Origin: Leptospira licerasiae serovar Varillal str. VAR 010
GTDB lineage: Bacteria; Spirochaetota; Leptospiria; Leptospirales; Leptospiraceae
Length of the DNA: 64,000 nt
Direction: 5' to 3'
Assembly (NCBI RefSeq): GCF_000244755.1
Contig: NZ_AHOO02000013.1
Span: 186,001-250,000 of the forward strand
This document shows positions 62,008 to 64,000 of this stretch, piece after piece. Position 1 is the first letter of the stretch, and every line of letters begins with the position of its first letter. Below the pieces are notes generated by a model. The model was given only the letters and a program-made list of their open reading frames with translations. It had not been told where the DNA came from and did not search any database. The translations under genes were made by a program, and so were the position numbers.

Positions 62008-62976
62008 ATCAGGAAAGAACAGTTTACTTTCGAAAACCAAGACCTGTATCGTAAGATCTGCGGGATCAACGATACGGGTGTCAGAAATTTGGAAAAACAA
62101 TTGGAGATCGATCTAATCCCTAGAGGGAACGGTTTCCAAGTGGAAGGAATTCCCACAAAGGTGGAATTCGCTTTGGATTTTTTCAGATTATTGGAAACAA
62201 ATTATCGCGACCGGCCGGACCGTGATTTTACGGACCAATTTGATTTCGGTTATCTTCTGAAACAAGCCACTCGGGAAAAGAAGAAGGAAGAGCGTAAGTC
62301 TGATGACGAACCGTTCAAACCTAGCGAAAAGATTCTCACCACATACAAGGGAAAACATCTTTATTCCAGGACGAAAAACCAGGAAAAGTATATTCAATCT
62401 TTCTTAAATAATTTGATCACTTTCGGGATCGGGCCCGCCGGAACCGGAAAAACATTCCTTTCAGTTGCAATGGCCTGTAGATTTTTACAGAATGGGATCG
62501 TAGATAAGATCGTCTTAACTAGGCCCGCAGTGGAAGCCGGAGAAAATCTAGGATTTTTGCCTGGGGATCTGAACCAAAAAGTAGATCCTTATCTTCGTCC
62601 GGTATATGATGCTTTGAATGAATGTATCGGTTTTGAAAAAACCCAAGAGTATATAGCACTTACTAAAATAGAGATCGCGCCAGTCGCGTTCATGAGAGGA
62701 CGGACGCTTTCCAAAAGTTTTATCATTTTGGACGAGGCCCAAAACTGTACTCTGGCTCAACTAAAAATGATTATGACCCGTTTGGGGCGTAATTCCAGAA
62801 TGTGTATCTCCGGGGACGTGACCCAAATCGATCTAGAACATGGTAGATCCGGTTTCGATCGTGTGGTAAACTTGTTCAGACAAACCGAAGGGATCGGGCA
62901 GGTATTTTTCGGAAAAGAAGATATCACGAGACACCCTCTGGTAGAGACCATTGTTAGGAAGTTTGAGGAATTGTAA
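62008..62976 (+). CDS. PhoH family ATPase
   Basis: About 322 aa if translation starts near 62008; the first standard start codon is TTG 62089 (295 aa). Sequence upstream of that TTG still looks coding: [24 protein letters not shown] matches the conserved N-terminal segment of PhoH/YbeZ (LLxLCGxxDxNIKxLE). The frame is closed by TAA at 61993. Within that stretch only non-standard starts exist: ATC 62008 (9 nt after AAAGG, 4 nt after the aspS stop) or CTG 62044. P-loop [40 protein letters not shown] and ISGDVTQID follow. PhoH acts with YbeY in RNA metabolism. pgpH overlaps its stop. Confidence 0.88.
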   Translation: MRKEQFTFENQDLYRKICGINDTGVRNLEKQLEIDLIPRGNGFQVEGIPTKVEFALDFFRLLETNYRDRPDRDFTDQFDFGYLLKQATREKKKEERKSDDEPFKPSEKILTTYKGKHLYSRTKNQEKYIQSFLNNLITFGIGPAGTGKTFLSVAMACRFLQNGIVDKIVLTRPAVEAGENLGFLPGDLNQKVDPYLRPVYDALNECIGFEKTQEYIALTKIEIAPVAFMRGRTLSKSFIILDEAQNCTLAQLKMIMTRLGRNSRMCISGDVTQIDLEHGRSGFDRVVNLFRQTEGIGQVFFGKEDITRHPLVETIVRKFEEL

Positions 62977-64000
62977 TGTTTCCCTTGGGATCACTTTTAG
63001 AAAGAGGAATGGCTTGGATCACGGATACTTTGACCAAGATCCGTCCGATTTCTTTCGTGAGAAAATTCCAAGTAATCCTCACGGCGATCACTTTGATCAT
63101 CGTAACCTGGATGCTCGCGATCCCGTTCTTTGGTCAGGACAAAATTAATCTTTCTCAAGACGGTCCTTATTCGGAAGGCAAGAATGCTTTGGATAAGGTT
63201 GTCTCAACTAAAGATATTGTTTACGAAGACGAAGAAAAAACGAAGGCCAAAAGGCTAAAAGCATTCCAATCCGCGCCGAATTTTTTCGATAGAGATTATA
63301 GAGTTCTAATAGAAGTAATTCGACCTGCGATCCAAGAGGATATGGAGAAGTATAGGGAACCAAAACCGACCGGAGAAGTGAAAACTTCCGCAGAATTATT
63401 GGCGGCAGTTCCTAGATGGAAGAACAGATCCAAGGAAGAGTTGGAACTCCTACTTAAGACCCCCGGGAAGTCCAGAGTTAGGGATCTCGTTCAACAATAT
63501 AGTAATTTAGTTTTTTCTAATTTTTGTATTTTAAGGGACCAGCCTGCGGATTACTCCGCGATCCGTTCCGCTGAGGCGAGAATCCGTAATTCTGGAGCGA
63601 GCGGAAATAAGGAACAGATCTCTTCTGTCGAAGGAACGCTCGTGATCCCTCGAATGTATCTATATAGAGATAGCGCGACCGTAGATGCTTTGAACCGTCT
63701 GGCAGCGGAAAAATTACAGGCCACGGATCCTCAGCTACTTTCCGTGATCCAAAAACTTGCATTAACTTATTTGTATTCTAACCCCGCTTGTACTTTTAAT
63801 GCGGAAGAAACCAAAAATCAGAAACAGGCCGTCATGGACAGAACGGAGCCTGTAAGTAGCCGGATCAACGCTGGAGAGACTATTGTAAAAGCAGGGGAGA
63901 TCATTACTCCCGATATCTATCAGAAATTGTTGATAGTGAACCGTTATGCTACTCGAGCGAACATTGCGTCCATCATTTCTATTCTTCTTATTCAATCCAT
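62976..64000 (+). CDS. PgpH-like HD phosphohydrolase (7TMR-HDED), truncated by window end
   Basis: 341 codons are visible and open to the edge. ATG 62976 overlaps the phoH stop by one base (TAATG). A first membrane span ([20 protein letters not shown], about 36-55) is followed by an extracytoplasmic domain with the HDED pattern: [32 protein letters not shown], and [19 protein letters not shown] near 300. The second membrane block begins at the edge ([12 protein letters not shown]). The missing part should hold the other spans and the HD domain that degrades cyclic di-AMP. The phoH-pgpH order, usually followed by ybeY, is common. Confidence 0.82.
   Translation, partial: MFPLGSLLERGMAWITDTLTKIRPISFVRKFQVILTAITLIIVTWMLAIPFFGQDKINLSQDGPYSEGKNALDKVVSTKDIVYEDEEKTKAKRLKAFQSAPNFFDRDYRVLIEVIRPAIQEDMEKYREPKPTGEVKTSAELLAAVPRWKNRSKEELELLLKTPGKSRVRDLVQQYSNLVFSNFCILRDQPADYSAIRSAEARIRNSGASGNKEQISSVEGTLVIPRMYLYRDSATVDALNRLAAEKLQATDPQLLSVIQKLALTYLYSNPACTFNAEETKNQKQAVMDRTEPVSSRINAGETIVKAGEIITPDIYQKLLIVNRYATRANIASIISILLIQS

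Noticed and set aside
62149..62172. Inverted repeat GAATTCCCAC / GTGGAATTC in phoH
   Set aside because: Located in conserved coding sequence; no flanking element arms, so probably chance.

Overview
The window looks like a chromosomal segment of Leptospira. I infer this from the gene set: FlaA-type flagellar sheath protein, DUF1577/PilZ protein, KDO transferase, spirochaete-like lipoproteins with Ser/Ala-rich lipoboxes, NhaC, bactofilin, HmuO-type heme oxygenase and a short SMC. Base composition appears to be in the low-to-mid 40s % GC by eye. That is higher than the classical L. interrogans group and would fit an intermediate (P2-type) species, but I could not run a search to name it. It is mostly ordinary, densely packed core genome. 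I see no prophage, insertion sequence, CRISPR array or rRNA operon.

Left part (1-20 kb): a heme oxygenase/MFS pair behind an inverted-repeat operator candidate; SrkA kinase and a DUF115/MAF-type protein; a 927-aa SMC followed by thiG-thiH; a small Cys-rich exported protein; tRNA-Met(CAT); and glnA behind a textbook sigma-54 promoter. An alginate-export-type porin, a DsbD-like protein without its N-terminal domain, Lgt and an M23 peptidase follow. Middle (20-41 kb): pcnB, recJ, bactofilin, a metal-ligand-less Fe-ADH homologue, an FlgM-like protein, rsmI with a Cys-rich lipoprotein, nadE, waaA, a FlaA-like protein, yggS-proC, initiator tRNA, a GAF-GGDEF cyclase and a double retropepsin-like lipoprotein. 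The last of these leads into mnmA and a 754-aa ATP-grasp + FMN alpha-hydroxyacid-oxidase fusion. Right part (41-64 kb): a DUF1577/PilZ-RluD-NhaC operon; a four-gene copper module (cupredoxin-beta-helix-membrane lipoprotein, small membrane protein, two-domain multicopper oxidase, SCO); two hsp20 genes behind tandem CIRCE operators; purU; a DASS transporter; an SBBP lipoprotein; CapA; a VapBC module with two in-phase palindromic operators; the rpsF-ssb-rpsR-rplI-dnaB operon; and aspS-phoH-pgpH.

The most unusual items are: (1) a family of intergenic elements (around 17.9, 24.1, 28.05, 30.1 and 30.3 kb) made of degenerate 'CACGCAGAGRCRCAAAGACGCAGAG' arms. Most copies enclose short hairpins that keep a GGA-NN-TCC apex while the stems differ but stay complementary, and the outer ends lie directly on neighbouring stop codons. 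(2) The ATP-grasp/FMN-oxidase fusion with a C-x2-C-x2-C-x4-C cluster. (3) The copper module with a duplicated membrane domain. (4) An iron-ADH paralogue that has lost all four metal ligands. (5) glnA lacking the adenylylation tyrosine, phoH and rluD lacking a normal start codon, and a short, apparently hingeless SMC.
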